From: JAAYUJ01 sp963698165
Lineage (GTDB): Bacteria > Desulfobacterota > Syntrophobacteria > Syntrophobacterales > Syntrophobacteraceae
Assembly: GCA_963698165.1 (NCBI GenBank)
Contig: CAVOPT010000006.1
Span: forward strand, 1-64,000
Direction: 5' to 3'
Length of the DNA stretch: 64,000 nt
The notes beneath the pieces are model-generated. The model made no database searches, had not been told where the DNA came from, and worked only from the letters and a program-made list of their open reading frames with translations. Shown here one piece after another: positions 25,619 to 35,289 of this stretch. A program made the translations under genes and the position numbers. Position 1 is the first letter of the stretch. Each line of letters begins with the position of its first letter.

Positions 25619-26578
25619 TCACTCGGCATTTCCTGATCTCAGCAGATCATCAAAGTAGTCGATGGTTTTGCGGAGACCTTCCTTCAAGGGAACCTTGGGC
25701 TTCCACTGAAGAACATCTTCGGCCAGGCTTATGTCGGGCTTGCGCATGATGGGATCATCCTGGGGAAGAGGCTTGAAGATGAGCTCCGACTTGGCGCCCG
25801 TCATTTCCCTGACCTGCTCTGCCAGTTCGAGGATTGTGAATTCTCCGGGGTTGCCGAGATTCACGGGCCCCGTGAACTCGTCCACGGTGTTCATGAGGCG
25901 CACAAAGCCTTCCACGAGGTCGTCCACATAGCAGAATGACCGCGTCTGGCTGCCGTCTCCGTAAATGGTTATGGGCATGTCCTGAAGAGCCTGAACGATG
26001 AAGTTGGACACAACTCGGCCGTCGTTGGGATGCATTCGGGGGCCGTAGGTGTTGAAGATCCGGGCCACCTTGATCCTCAGCTTGTGCTGCCGGTGATAGT
26101 CGAAGAAAAGGGTTTCGGCGCACCGCTTTCCTTCATCATAACAGGATCGCATCCCAATGGGATTGACGTGCCCCCAGTAGGACTCCTTTTGGGGGTGGAT
26201 CTTGGGATCGCCGTATACCTCCGACGTGGATGCCTGGAGAATCTTCGCCTTGAGCCGTTTCGCCAGACCCAGCATGTTGATGGAACCATGAACGTTCACC
26301 TTGGTCGTCTGAACGGGATCGTTCTGATAGTGTATGGGGGAAGCGGGACAGGCAAGGTTGAAGATTTCGTCCACTTCAACATAGAGCGGATAGGTGATGT
26401 CGTGCCGCATGAGCTCGAAATAGGGGTTGCCCAGAAGGTGCAGAATGTTCCTTTTGCTGCCCGTATAGAAGTTGTCTAGACAAAGCACGTCGCGACCTTC
26501 GTTGAGAAGTCGTTCACAAAGGTGTGAACCGAGAAACCCCGCACCGCCAGTGACTGCACAGCGTTTTCTAAGATGCAT
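25619..26578 (-). CDS. uxs: UDP-glucuronate decarboxylase (UDP-xylose synthase)
   Basis: A 319-residue extended SDR enzyme converting UDP-glucuronate to UDP-xylose with bound NAD. The NAD loop is GGAGFLGSHL near residues 10-19. The diagnostic signature of UXS enzymes, NPIGMRSCYDEGKRCAE, contains the catalytic Tyr and Lys, and STSEVYGDP carries the catalytic Ser/Thr-Glu. ATG at 26578 has GAGGGG upstream, so the longer frame is dropped. UDP-xylose would feed surface polysaccharide synthesis; a second epimerase and phosphomannomutase occur at 52.6-55.0 kb. Confidence 0.9.
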   Translation of the reverse strand: MHLRKRCAVTGGAGFLGSHLCERLLNEGRDVLCLDNFYTGSKRNILHLLGNPYFELMRHDITYPLYVEVDEIFNLACPASPIHYQNDPVQTTKVNVHGSINMLGLAKRLKAKILQASTSEVYGDPKIHPQKESYWGHVNPIGMRSCYDEGKRCAETLFFDYHRQHKLRIKVARIFNTYGPRMHPNDGRVVSNFIVQALQDMPITIYGDGSQTRSFCYVDDLVEGFVRLMNTVDEFTGPVNLGNPGEFTILELAEQVREMTGAKSELIFKPLPQDDPIMRKPDISLAEDVLQWKPKVPLKEGLRKTIDYFDDLLRSGNAE

Positions 26579-26872
26579 GGAATACCCCTCAGTGTGGTTG
26601 GCACCATTAACCGGTTTTGCTTTTTTCCATCGTTTCAAACGCCGTCGGAGGGGGTCGTGACAACCCGCTCTGGCATAAGATGCGCTAATTTAGTGCATTC
26701 CGTGCTTCTTGGCAATCCCCCGCCCTGGGGATTCAATGGGGAAGGAGTGGGCGCATTCGGCCTGACTGCCCTTGCCCATCCAGAGCGTTCAATCGCCTTG
26801 GATTCTTCCAGGAATTCTGTTATGGACATTTGATCCACGGAAAATGTGCAACGACGGAAACAGGGAGGACTC
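26579..26872. other. Divergent promoter region
   Basis: Separates the minus-strand UXS gene and the plus-strand methyltransferase gene. No definite promoter boxes are seen. Short open frames here lack ribosome binding sites. Confidence 0.35.
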
Positions 26873-27871
26873 ATGGCGATTCAGGAAGATCTCAACCCGG
26901 GCCAGATTCTTGAAATATCAGGCTTCTATTGGAAAACATGCACCCTTCATGGGGCTGTGAAGCTTGGGGTTTTTACCGCCATAGGGAAAAGGGCGGTGAC
27001 AGCGAGAGAACTCGCTAAAGAAATGGGAGTCGACCGGCGTTCCCTGGAAATGCTCTTGAACGCCCTCTCCGCCATGGATCTGCTTGTGAAGCGCGATGCC
27101 CTCTATGCCAACACCCCCCTGGCGATGAAATTTCTTTCCAAGGATTCCCTCGATTACATCGGGTACATGATCATGCACCATCACCATCTCATCGACTCCT
27201 GGGCGCAGCTCGATGTCGCGGTGAGAAACGGAGGGCCCGTCCGCTCGAGGATGGCTCACAGCGATGGCGAGCGGCGGGAGAGCTTCCTCATGGGAATGTA
27301 CAATCTGGCCATGAGCATCGCTCCCCGCGTTGCCGAAATGATCGATCTTTCCAAGTGCCGCCGCCTCTTGGACCTCGGGGGAGGGCCAGGAACTTACGCC
27401 ATCCACTTCTGCCTCAGGAACCCCCAACTCAGGGCCACGGTTTTTGATCTCCCCACCACGGAACCCTTTGCGTTGAAGACGATCGACAAATTCGGACTCA
27501 AAGACCGTGTCGGCTTCCTGCCCGGGGATTACCTGGAAGAAGACATCAGGGGAGAATACGATGTCGCCTGGCTCTCCCACATCCTTCATGGCGAAGGCCC
27601 CGAGGCCTGTCAAATGATCATCGACAAGGCGGTTTCCGCTCTCGAACCGGGAGGGATGGTCTTCATCCATGAGTTCATCCTGAACAATTCAGAAGACGGC
27701 CCGCTCTTCCCGGCCCTCTTTTCCCTGAACATGCTGTTGGGAACCCCTGAGGGGCAATCCTACTCCGAGGAGCATTTGCGGCAGATGCTCACCAGGGCCG
27801 GCGCAAAGGAAACCCAGAGAATTCCCTTCCAGGGACCCAACGACTCGGGAATCATCCTCGGGGTGTTTTGA
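26873..27871 (+). CDS. SAM-dependent O-methyltransferase (acetylserotonin/CrtF type)
   Basis: A 332-residue two-domain methyltransferase. An N-terminal winged-helix dimerisation domain (about residues 10-90: LHGAVKLGVFTAIGKRAVTARELAKEM...) precedes a Rossmann domain with motif I LLDLGGGPGTYA (about 164-175). Later motifs are FDLPTTE, PGDYLEEDI and ALEPGGMVFIHEF. This architecture is shared by acetylserotonin, hydroxyneurosporene and other secondary-metabolite O-methyltransferases. The ATG at 26873 has GGGAGG upstream. The acceptor is unknown and no biosynthetic cluster surrounds it. Confidence 0.8.
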   Translation: MAIQEDLNPGQILEISGFYWKTCTLHGAVKLGVFTAIGKRAVTARELAKEMGVDRRSLEMLLNALSAMDLLVKRDALYANTPLAMKFLSKDSLDYIGYMIMHHHHLIDSWAQLDVAVRNGGPVRSRMAHSDGERRESFLMGMYNLAMSIAPRVAEMIDLSKCRRLLDLGGGPGTYAIHFCLRNPQLRATVFDLPTTEPFALKTIDKFGLKDRVGFLPGDYLEEDIRGEYDVAWLSHILHGEGPEACQMIIDKAVSALEPGGMVFIHEFILNNSEDGPLFPALFSLNMLLGTPEGQSYSEEHLRQMLTRAGAKETQRIPFQGPNDSGIILGVF

Positions 27872-27968
27872 TGACGGTACTCGGGGACTCTTGAAAGTGG
27901 TTCTCAGGAATGGTGATTCTTTGAGGCCCAAGACGGCAAACCCACAGCCAGGGCTTTACCGGGAATCA

Positions 27969-28454
27969 TTATTTCCAGGTTTTCCTCGCCCGGGACAGGC
28001 ACTCTTCGACGCGGTCCACCGAGAGTGCATCCTCGAGTTCATTGAAGACACTCTCAATCTCCCTTTCGATCCGCTCTTCCATGAACCGCTGGGCCGGCAG
28101 GAACATCACCATGGCGGACAGGAAAACGACGGCCACCTCACCCTGAAAGGCAGTCTTGAAATAGCGTTCGAAATGCACCACCGAGTTGAAGATTCCGACA
28201 GCGGCAAGGATGAAGGCAGCTGTCTCGATGGCCAGGTTGACCTCGTTTCTGAACGGTTTTCGAATCCAGGAGATCGACCGGATCCACTGCCTCTTGTCCC
28301 GCACAAGCCTTGAGATGAAATCCATGCCTGATCCCGTTTTCTCATAGGATGCATGTTCCGCAAGGAGTTTTCTCTTGAAATCTCTCTTGGGCTTGGTCAC
28401 TGTGTAGGCAAAAAGGATTCCCAGTGCCGCTCCAAGAAGCACGAAGTTGACCAT
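27969..28454 (-). CDS. Membrane protein of unknown function
   Basis: A 161-residue protein with an N-terminal helix (MVNFVLLGAALGILFAYTV) and two central helices (ETAAFILAAVGIFNSVV and EVAVVFLSAMVMFL). It ends in a charged helix rich in Glu/Arg (ERIEREIESVFNELEDALS) that may form a coiled coil. No family is recognised. AGGAGC precedes the ATG at 28454, which supports a real gene. Confidence 0.6.
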   Translation of the reverse strand: MVNFVLLGAALGILFAYTVTKPKRDFKRKLLAEHASYEKTGSGMDFISRLVRDKRQWIRSISWIRKPFRNEVNLAIETAAFILAAVGIFNSVVHFERYFKTAFQGEVAVVFLSAMVMFLPAQRFMEERIEREIESVFNELEDALSVDRVEECLSRARKTWK

Positions 28455-28626
28455 CAGGGAGCTCCTGAAAGAGATGACCGTCCGGTTTGGTTCAAGTTAG
28501 GCACTTCCAACCCTGGTTCGCTTCAGGCACTGCATGCCATATATGATCGAGGCTCGGAAGTAAACACTCTTCATGAATTGGGGAACACATGAGGAGAACC
28601 CCAGGAGCGAAGGTCCCGAGGACACC

Positions 28627-29433
28627 ATGAACTGGAGGATCGCGACTTTCAACGTGAACGGCATTCGGGCCCGCCTGCCCATCGTGCTGGATTGGCTCGA
28701 GGAAAGGAGGCCGAACGTCCTGTGCCTCCAGGAAATCAAGTGCCGAGAAAAGGATTTTCCTTTCCAGGCGTTCACGGATATCGGGTACCGCGCCGAAGTG
28801 TACGGCCAGAAATCCTTCAACGGAGTGGCCTTTATAAGCACCTCTGTTTCTTCCGACCTGACCCGAGGCTTCCTCGACGGGTTTTCAGAGGGTGAGGCCC
28901 GAATCATCTCCGGTCGATTCGACGGCGTCTGGATTGTCAACACGTATGTGCCCCAGGGCCGGAATCCGAGCGACCCCGCGTTCCAGTTCAAGCTCGACTT
29001 CCTCGGAAGGCTCCGCTCCTGGTTCGACTCCACGTTTGCACATGACAGCCCCCTCATCTGGACCGGCGACATCAACGTAGCCCCTGAGGCCATGGATGTT
29101 TACGACCCTGAAAGGCTCGACGGGGAAGTCGGTTTTCATCCCGAGGAGCGGGCAGCCCTTCAAAGGGTCCAATCATGGGCATTCACAGACCTCTTCCGCA
29201 AGCATCACCCGGACCGGAAGCAGTTTACCTTCTGGGATTACCGCATCCCCAAGTCCCTTCAAAGGAACCTAGGCTGGCGGCTGGATCACATTTATGCCAC
29301 AGGGGTCATCGCCGATGCTTCCGTGGCCTGCACCGTCGACGAGGAGCCCAGAAGGCGGGAAAAGGCAAGCGACCACACCCCCGTCATCGCCGAAATTGAC
29401 CTCGCCAGGATTCCTCGCCTCCCTGGAGTGTGA
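28627..29433 (+). CDS. xth: Exodeoxyribonuclease III
   Basis: A 268-residue AP endonuclease/3'-5' exonuclease of the ExoIII family. The catalytic motifs are all present: NGIRAR, LQEIKC (metal Glu), GDINVAPEAMDVYDP (Asp/Asn), GWRLDHIYAT and SDHTPV (Asp-His). It removes 3' blocks and cleaves abasic sites in base-excision repair. The ATG at 28627 with CGAGG upstream is chosen. It lies 63 bp before the histidine kinase start, but functional linkage is unlikely. Confidence 0.92.
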   Translation: MNWRIATFNVNGIRARLPIVLDWLEERRPNVLCLQEIKCREKDFPFQAFTDIGYRAEVYGQKSFNGVAFISTSVSSDLTRGFLDGFSEGEARIISGRFDGVWIVNTYVPQGRNPSDPAFQFKLDFLGRLRSWFDSTFAHDSPLIWTGDINVAPEAMDVYDPERLDGEVGFHPEERAALQRVQSWAFTDLFRKHHPDRKQFTFWDYRIPKSLQRNLGWRLDHIYATGVIADASVACTVDEEPRRREKASDHTPVIAEIDLARIPRLPGV

Positions 29434-29496
29434 TCGGGTTTGCCAAGCATGAGAAATGTCGGCGAAAGGAGAGACCTGAAGCCCGGAGTTTCCAAG

Positions 29497-32139
29497 ATGC
29501 CATCAGAGTCGGCAAGCAGGGTCAGAGCCGAATGCGTGCGCCTGTTGTACTCGAGGGCACCCAAGGGCATGCTCGCCTCGGCGCTGAACTCCCTCCTGCT
29601 CATTGTCATGCTGCGGAAGGTCATCCACCTCAAAACGCTCCTGTTATGGATCGGAGTGCATTTCCTGATTTTGGCGGCAAGGCATGCCCTGGTCAGATGG
29701 TACTGGCGCAGTGCCATGGACTCCGCCCGGACGGTCCCATGGGACAAGCTTTTCTTCCTGGGGATCGGAGCTTCAGGAGTCGTCATGGGGTCCGCGGGGA
29801 TCTTCCTCTACCCCGCCGATGCTTTCGCCTATCAGGTTTTCCTCGTTTTTTTCCTCGGAATTGTGGTTGCCGTGGCTACCGTGCTTTACTCCGCACTCAA
29901 CGAGGCCTCTCTCGCATACGGCATTCCCGTCCTGGCTCCCGTTATCGTCAGGCTTCTGACCCAGGGCGAGCCCCTGCAGATGGCCATCGGCGGCATTCTG
30001 CTTTTCTTCTTTGCCATCATGCTCTCAACGGCATCCTTCATCGCCAGCACCACCCAGGAGTCGTTCGCTCTCCGTTTCGAGAACACGGACCTCATAGAAA
30101 GCCTGACGTCAGCCAAAGGCCGGGCGGACCAGGTGATTGAAGAATTGAAGTACGAGATTTCCATCAGGAAAAAGGCCGAAAAGGCCATGGAGGAGAGCGA
30201 ACACCAGTACCGGCGCCTCGTGGAGACCATGAACGAGGGCTTGGGGGTTCAGGACGAAAACGGTCTGATCACCTACGTGAACGACAAACTCTGCGACATG
30301 CTCGGATACTCACGACTCGAGCTCTTGGGAAGACCAGTGACGGACCTCCTGGAACCGAGGACCCGGGTTCTCTTCGACGAGGTCGCCAGGAAGCGCTTCA
30401 AGAAAAGGACGGTTTTCGAAACCGGGCTGCTGATGGGCAACCAGCGTCTCTTGCCCACCATGGTCTCCGCTTCACCCATTTTTGACAGAACGGGTGTCTT
30501 CAAAGGCGTGATCTATGTGATCACGGACAACAGTGTTCGAAAGCGGGCGGAGAGGAAGGTCAGGGAGTCCGAGGAGAAGTACCGCATGATTTTCGACAAG
30601 TCTCCCCTCGGCATCTTTCATTTCGACAGGCATGGGATCATCACCGCGGCCAACGAGAGCCTCTCGAAAATGAGCGAAAGGCCCCGTGATGAGCACGTCG
30701 GCTTCAATCTCATGGAGAACTTGCAGGATGAAGGGATGATCGCCGCGCTCCGTGACTGTCTTTCGGGAATACTGGGGCAGTACGAGGGAAGCTACCAGTG
30801 GTTGTCCGGGTCCCGGCTGACCCACATCAAGGCCAAATTCGCCCCTATGCTCGGGGAAGACGGGACCGTGACCGGGGGTATCGCTGTCATTGAGGACATC
30901 TCTCATAGAAGGCTTGCCGAAAAGCAGTTGAAAGACCAGCTCCAATTCCTCCAGATGCTCATCGACACCATACCCAATCCGATTTTCTACAAGGACACCC
31001 GGGGACGTTACCTGGGATGCAACCGGGCATTCGAAGAGCGGATCGGGATCAACAGGGGGGGGATTCTCGGGAAGACCGCCTATGAACTGTACCCTACACA
31101 GATGGCCGATGCCTATGTGGAAATGGACACGAAGCTCCTCGAAAATCCGGGCCAGCAGATGCATGAAACGACGCTCCTCTACGCCCAGGGAACAACCCAC
31201 AACGTGATCATCAACAAAGGCACATTCACGGACGCGGAGGGAGTGGTTGCAGGGCTGGTGGGCGTCGTCATTGACATCACCGAACGCAAGGAGGCAGAGG
31301 ATGTACTGCGCAGGGCCCGCGACGATCTTGAGCAGCGGGTGCAAGAGAGGACGGCGGCATTGGCGAGAGCCAATGAAGAACTGCAGATCGAAGTCGCGGA
31401 GAGGAAGAGAGCTGAAGAAGCGCTCAGGAACAGTTCCGAGAAGCTCAAGCTCTTTGCCTATTCCATCGCCCACGATTTGAAAAGCCCCGCGGTCGGGATT
31501 TACGGACTGACGAGGCTGCTCCACTCCAAATACCGGGACTTGCTCGACGACCGGGGGGGGAACTTCTGTGATCAGATCCTCAAGGCTTCTGAGCATGTCG
31601 CCTCCCTGGCCGAGGAGATCAATATCTTCGTGGCTGCAAAGGAATCACCCTTGAACGTGGAGAGGCTCCATTTCAGGGAGGTCCTTGAGATGGTCCGGGA
31701 GGAATTCTCGGCTCGGTTGAGTCTGCACCGGGTCGCCTGGACACAGGAAGAGGCGATTCCGGATATCCACGCCGATCGGGTAGCCATGATCCGGATCCTG
31801 CGGAACCTGGTGGACAATGCTCTAAAGTACGGAGGAGAAGAACTCGGAGAAATCCGCATTGGATATGCCGACTCCGGCGCGTTCCATCTCTTTTCGGTCC
31901 AGGACGATGGAGTCGGGGTAAGCCGCGAGAAATCCGAGAGAATCTTCGGCCTCTTCCAGAGGGACAGGGAAACCACCAACGGCGTCGAAGGCTCGGGGCT
32001 CGGACTCGCCATCGTCAAGGAAATCGTGGAGCGTCACGGGGGCAAGGTGTGGGTCGAGCCCGGTGAAGGGAAAGGAACCACTTTCTACTTCACCATCGCC
32101 AAGGCCCTCGAGAACCGTGAAACCCCCTCGTTGGCGTGA
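29497..32139 (+). CDS. PAS-domain membrane sensor histidine kinase
   Basis: An 880-residue sensor kinase. It has an N-terminal membrane region (about 20-185, about six helices), a coiled linker and three PAS domains (roughly 236-355, 362-478 and 485-605). Then come a coiled coil, a dimerisation domain with the phospho-accepting His659 in SIAHDLKSP, and a catalytic domain with RNLVDNALKYGGE, DDGVGVS and GSGLGLAIVKEI. No receiver domain is fused and no response regulator lies beside it, so it is an orphan kinase. The ATG at 29497 (CGGAG upstream) is preferred; 29449 is an alternative. Confidence 0.88.
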   Translation: MPSESASRVRAECVRLLYSRAPKGMLASALNSLLLIVMLRKVIHLKTLLLWIGVHFLILAARHALVRWYWRSAMDSARTVPWDKLFFLGIGASGVVMGSAGIFLYPADAFAYQVFLVFFLGIVVAVATVLYSALNEASLAYGIPVLAPVIVRLLTQGEPLQMAIGGILLFFFAIMLSTASFIASTTQESFALRFENTDLIESLTSAKGRADQVIEELKYEISIRKKAEKAMEESEHQYRRLVETMNEGLGVQDENGLITYVNDKLCDMLGYSRLELLGRPVTDLLEPRTRVLFDEVARKRFKKRTVFETGLLMGNQRLLPTMVSASPIFDRTGVFKGVIYVITDNSVRKRAERKVRESEEKYRMIFDKSPLGIFHFDRHGIITAANESLSKMSERPRDEHVGFNLMENLQDEGMIAALRDCLSGILGQYEGSYQWLSGSRLTHIKAKFAPMLGEDGTVTGGIAVIEDISHRRLAEKQLKDQLQFLQMLIDTIPNPIFYKDTRGRYLGCNRAFEERIGINRGGILGKTAYELYPTQMADAYVEMDTKLLENPGQQMHETTLLYAQGTTHNVIINKGTFTDAEGVVAGLVGVVIDITERKEAEDVLRRARDDLEQRVQERTAALARANEELQIEVAERKRAEEALRNSSEKLKLFAYSIAHDLKSPAVGIYGLTRLLHSKYRDLLDDRGGNFCDQILKASEHVASLAEEINIFVAAKESPLNVERLHFREVLEMVREEFSARLSLHRVAWTQEEAIPDIHADRVAMIRILRNLVDNALKYGGEELGEIRIGYADSGAFHLFSVQDDGVGVSREKSERIFGLFQRDRETTNGVEGSGLGLAIVKEIVERHGGKVWVEPGEGKGTTFYFTIAKALENRETPSLA

Positions 32140-32467
32140 CCCATCTCACTGCCTTGCCTGGGCTCGCAGACGCGGTTGAACAGATAGTCTTTCCGGGTAA
32201 AAGAGCACCTTGAGATTCCCCAGCATCTCCTCCCCAATCGATAGGGCAGGCTGGGAGCGGGCGTTGTTCGGGGCCCTGGTTCGCTCACCCCCAGCCCCGC
32301 GACGGATCGAGGGTGTCCCCTGGGAGCCCCGGCCCATATAGGAAAACCTTGATCCCGGGCAACCCTTATACTAAAGTCTCGGGAGATGTGTTGAAGAGAG
32401 CCGAAGTGGACCAATACGGCTTGTTGTAATCGTTTACGAGTCAAGTGTTTCAATGAGGTGGGACTGT
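32140..32467. other. Non-coding spacer
   Basis: About 330 bases with no recognised feature apart from the AGGTGGG site for the transglycosylase start. Confidence 0.35.
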
Positions 32468-33958
32468 ATGAGAAAGAACAAGGTGAGTAGGCCCAGCGTA
32501 GTGATCCTGGTTTCCATGGCATTGATGATCACCATCGGCTGCCTTGGATGTGCGACACCTGAAAAATCGGCGCAAACCAAAACGGACTCCTCCACAGCCT
32601 CAGCACGTGTGTCCACAACACCAAAGGAGGCTCCCTCCACTCTCTCGGCCGTTTCCCCTCAGATGCCCCCGGCCGCTCCATTCTACCCGACACCGACCAA
32701 TATGGATCTATGCGGGGAGCCGGTTCCCCTGCACTCACAAGACGTTTTCGAGCGGTTCGACAAGGAATTCACCATCATTGTCTACAATCATGCCCAGGTT
32801 TATCTCTGGCTCAAGAGGATGGAGCGTTATTTCCCGTGGATCGAGGAACGGTTGCGCCGCTACGGGCTCCCCGACGACCTCAAGTACGTGGTCATCGCGG
32901 AGAGCGACCTCGTGCCCAATGTTGCCTCCAACAAAGGCGCCGCCGGGCCATGGCAGTTCATGCCGAGTACCGGTTCCTCCTATGGCCTGGAGCAGCGGGG
33001 CAGCTTCGACGGCCGCTACGACTTCGAGAGATCCACCGAGGGTGCCCTTCGGCTCCTGGAAGACCTCCGCAAGCGGCACAACAGCTGGGCCATTGCCATT
33101 GCCGCCTACAACTGCGGGGACAAGCGCATTTTTGAAGAGGCCAGGGCCCAGAGGGTGACCGATTACTACCACATGAAACTGCCCCAGGAGACGGAACGCT
33201 ATGTATTTCGTATACTTGCCATCAAGGCGGTCTTGGGAAATCCAGGCCAGTATGGATACTCCCTCCCCAAGGGACAGGGTTATCCCGAACACAGGCTTGA
33301 CCGGGTGACCATTTCCCTTTCCTCTCCGCTGCCTATCCAGACGGCGGCCGAGAACGCCGGGATAACCTTTCGTGAGTTCAAACGGTTGAACCCGACTTTC
33401 CGGAGTGACAGCATTCCGGCCGGCACTTTTGAAATCAAGCTTCCCGAGGGCAAGGGTACCGTGTTCGAGCAGAATCATGGATCGGCGAGAAACCAGACCG
33501 TCTCTTTGGCAGCCGCTTCCGCAAGTCCCGCCGAGGAAGAGCCTTCCCGAAGCGGATCCGTCGAGAGCAGCCTGGAGGGCTTCCAGGCGGGGACGTGCGC
33601 GCCCAACACCATGAGGCAGGATGATCCTCCAACCGACATGAGTGCGGCACGTCGGGCAAGCACGCAAGAGTTGAGGCAGGACAGCAGGGCCAAGGTCAAG
33701 GAGGAGGGTCCGGCAAAACCACAGAGAGTATCCTCGGCAAACTCTTCCGGTCACCATCAGTCGGAGGGGACCCCGCAGAGATCTGCCGCCTCCAAGAACC
33801 AGGTGAAATCAAGCGCGCCCAGGAACCATCATGTAAAAAAGGGCGAAACCCTCTCTGAAATCGCCAAGTTGCACCAAGTGAGCGTCCAGGAGCTTCAACA
33901 GGCCAACAGAATCAAGGGCAAGGACGTGAAAATAGGCCAGAAGCTGGTCATCCCCTGA
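32468..33958 (+). CDS. MltD-like membrane-bound lytic murein transglycosylase
   Basis: A 496-residue cell-wall enzyme that cleaves the glycan strand of peptidoglycan to 1,6-anhydro products. The N-terminus has a signal with lipobox-like cysteines (ITIGCLGC, 21-28). The SLT domain (about 80-290) shows LKYVVIAESDLVPNVASNKG with the catalytic Glu, then AAGPWQFMPSTG, IAAYNCGDKRI and ERYVFRILAIKAV. A C-terminal LysM (VKKGETLSEIAKLHQVSVQE..., about 455-496) binds peptidoglycan. The long middle (350-450) is disordered. ATG 32468 is chosen over 32453 by ribosome-site spacing. Confidence 0.88.
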   Translation: MRKNKVSRPSVVILVSMALMITIGCLGCATPEKSAQTKTDSSTASARVSTTPKEAPSTLSAVSPQMPPAAPFYPTPTNMDLCGEPVPLHSQDVFERFDKEFTIIVYNHAQVYLWLKRMERYFPWIEERLRRYGLPDDLKYVVIAESDLVPNVASNKGAAGPWQFMPSTGSSYGLEQRGSFDGRYDFERSTEGALRLLEDLRKRHNSWAIAIAAYNCGDKRIFEEARAQRVTDYYHMKLPQETERYVFRILAIKAVLGNPGQYGYSLPKGQGYPEHRLDRVTISLSSPLPIQTAAENAGITFREFKRLNPTFRSDSIPAGTFEIKLPEGKGTVFEQNHGSARNQTVSLAAASASPAEEEPSRSGSVESSLEGFQAGTCAPNTMRQDDPPTDMSAARRASTQELRQDSRAKVKEEGPAKPQRVSSANSSGHHQSEGTPQRSAASKNQVKSSAPRNHHVKKGETLSEIAKLHQVSVQELQQANRIKGKDVKIGQKLVIP

Positions 33959-34224
33959 CAGCACAACGAGACTTTTCGTGTAGGCTCGGCAAGAGCAAAG
34001 CGCTGCCACCACGCGATGCCTTTTGGCCCTTCTGGGGCAAGATATACTCGTAGAGGTTGAAATGCTTCATTTCTCACCGCAGAGGCGCAGAGATCGCAAA
34101 GGATGCACAAAGGGTCTTTTTCAGTCTTTCTTTGCGTGCTTCGCGTCTTTGCGGTGAATTAGAAAATGAAAGATCTCATCCTTAATCGGCATAGAACCTT
34201 TGCCCCCTCTCCCAACCGCTGCCA
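33959..34224. other. Intergenic region with palindromic repeat
   Basis: Contains the inverted-repeat element at 34074-34157; otherwise no gene. Confidence 0.5.
34074..34157. repeat. CCGCAGAGG-type intergenic palindrome, copy 1
   Basis: Left arm TCACCGCAGAGGCGCAGAG and right arm GCGTCTTTGCGGTGA are imperfectly complementary over 84 bases. Such ACCGCAAAGACGC repeats are common between genes in environmental Proteobacteria-like genomes. A related element is at 35103-35170. Confidence 0.65.
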
Positions 34225-35001
34225 TCAACGGTCTTTCCAATCGGGTTTTCGTTTTTCGATAAAGGCCCTCATTCCTTCCTCCGCATCCGCGGCCATGCAG
34301 TTCATGGCAATCACTTCCTTGGCATGGTCGTAAGCCGACCGCTCGTTCAGGTCCACCTGCTCGTAAAAGGCCTGTTTACCCAGAGCGAGAGTGAACCGGC
34401 TGTGCCCTGCCAGCTGAAGGGCCCATTCCCTGGTTTCCTGGGCAAGTTTTTCGGGCGGCACGATTCGGTTGATCAATCCAAAGCGCTCCGCCTCCTCCGC
34501 CGAAATGAACCGCCCGGTCAGGAGCATCTCCATGGCGCGCCTTCTCCCGATGAGGCGGACCAGGGGCACCATGGGCGTGGTGCAGAAGAGCCCGATCTTG
34601 ACCCCCGGAGTGGCGAATCGTGCACCCGTTTCGGCTATGGCCAAGTCGCACATGGCGACGAACTGGCACCCCGCCGCCGTCGCGATGCCGTGCACCTGGG
34701 CTATGACCGGCTGAGGCAGCTGGTGAAGGCGAAGCATCATCCGATTGCAGGTGTGGAAAATCTTGCGCATGTAATGGAGGTCGTCACCATGGGCGGCCAT
34801 CTCCCGGATATCGTGGCCGGCGCTGAATATGGGACCGTTTCCCCGAACCACCAGGACCCGCAGGCCTTCGTCCTCCGCCGCCTCATCCAGCTTGGCAATC
34901 ACTGCCGACATCAACTCCAGGGATAGGGCATTCCGCTTTTCCGGCCGGTTCAGAATCAGCCATCCAACGGGTCCGTCCTTCTCCAGCAACACGCCTTCCA
35001 T
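34225..35001 (-). CDS. Enoyl-CoA hydratase/isomerase family protein
   Basis: A 258-residue crotonase-fold enzyme. The oxyanion-hole segments are FSAGHDIREM near residue 59 and HGIATAAGCQFVAMCDLAIA near residue 104. The pattern resembles ECHDC3-type members, in which the hydratase catalytic Glu of the second loop may be altered: RFATPGVKIGLFC replaces the usual GxxELxxG. Substrate is uncertain; fatty-acid or aromatic acyl-CoA chemistry is possible. AGGAGG precedes the ATG at 35001. It lies between two related palindromic repeats. Confidence 0.8.
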   Translation of the reverse strand: MEGVLLEKDGPVGWLILNRPEKRNALSLELMSAVIAKLDEAAEDEGLRVLVVRGNGPIFSAGHDIREMAAHGDDLHYMRKIFHTCNRMMLRLHQLPQPVIAQVHGIATAAGCQFVAMCDLAIAETGARFATPGVKIGLFCTTPMVPLVRLIGRRRAMEMLLTGRFISAEEAERFGLINRIVPPEKLAQETREWALQLAGHSRFTLALGKQAFYEQVDLNERSAYDHAKEVIAMNCMAADAEEGMRAFIEKRKPDWKDR

Positions 35002-35289
35002 GACACCGGCCTCCTAGCCCTGTTGAGAACCACTCCTCATCCCATGCCCTCTCACCATTTTCCTGAGGGAGCGACGCGTGAGTTCAATCCAAAAGTCATT
35101 TTACCGCTGAGCACGCTGAGAGAACAATTCGTACAAATAGAATCTCAGCGCTCTCGGCGCCCTCTGCGGTGGATTCAAAGCTTCTCATTGTTTCGGGTGC
35201 CCCGAAGGGGCGTGAGGGACTGCCATGGAAATCCCGCTTTCCCTCTACGACCTCGGTCCGCCACCAAAATAAGAGCCGGGTCCGCCCTT
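35002..35289. other. Intergenic region with palindromic repeat
   Basis: Holds the second CCGC-type palindrome (35103-35170); no gene. Confidence 0.45.
35103..35170. repeat. CCGCAGAGG-type intergenic palindrome, copy 2
   Basis: Left arm ACCGCTGAGCACGCTGAG (35103-35120) and right arm CTCAGCGCT...CCTCTGCGGT (35144-35170) are largely complementary. It resembles copy 1 at 34074 but with changed bases. Confidence 0.6.

Noticed and set aside
30472..33757. Long minus-strand open frames opposite the histidine kinase and transglycosylase
   Set aside because: Antisense shadows of two well-supported genes, without ribosome sites or recognisable domains.
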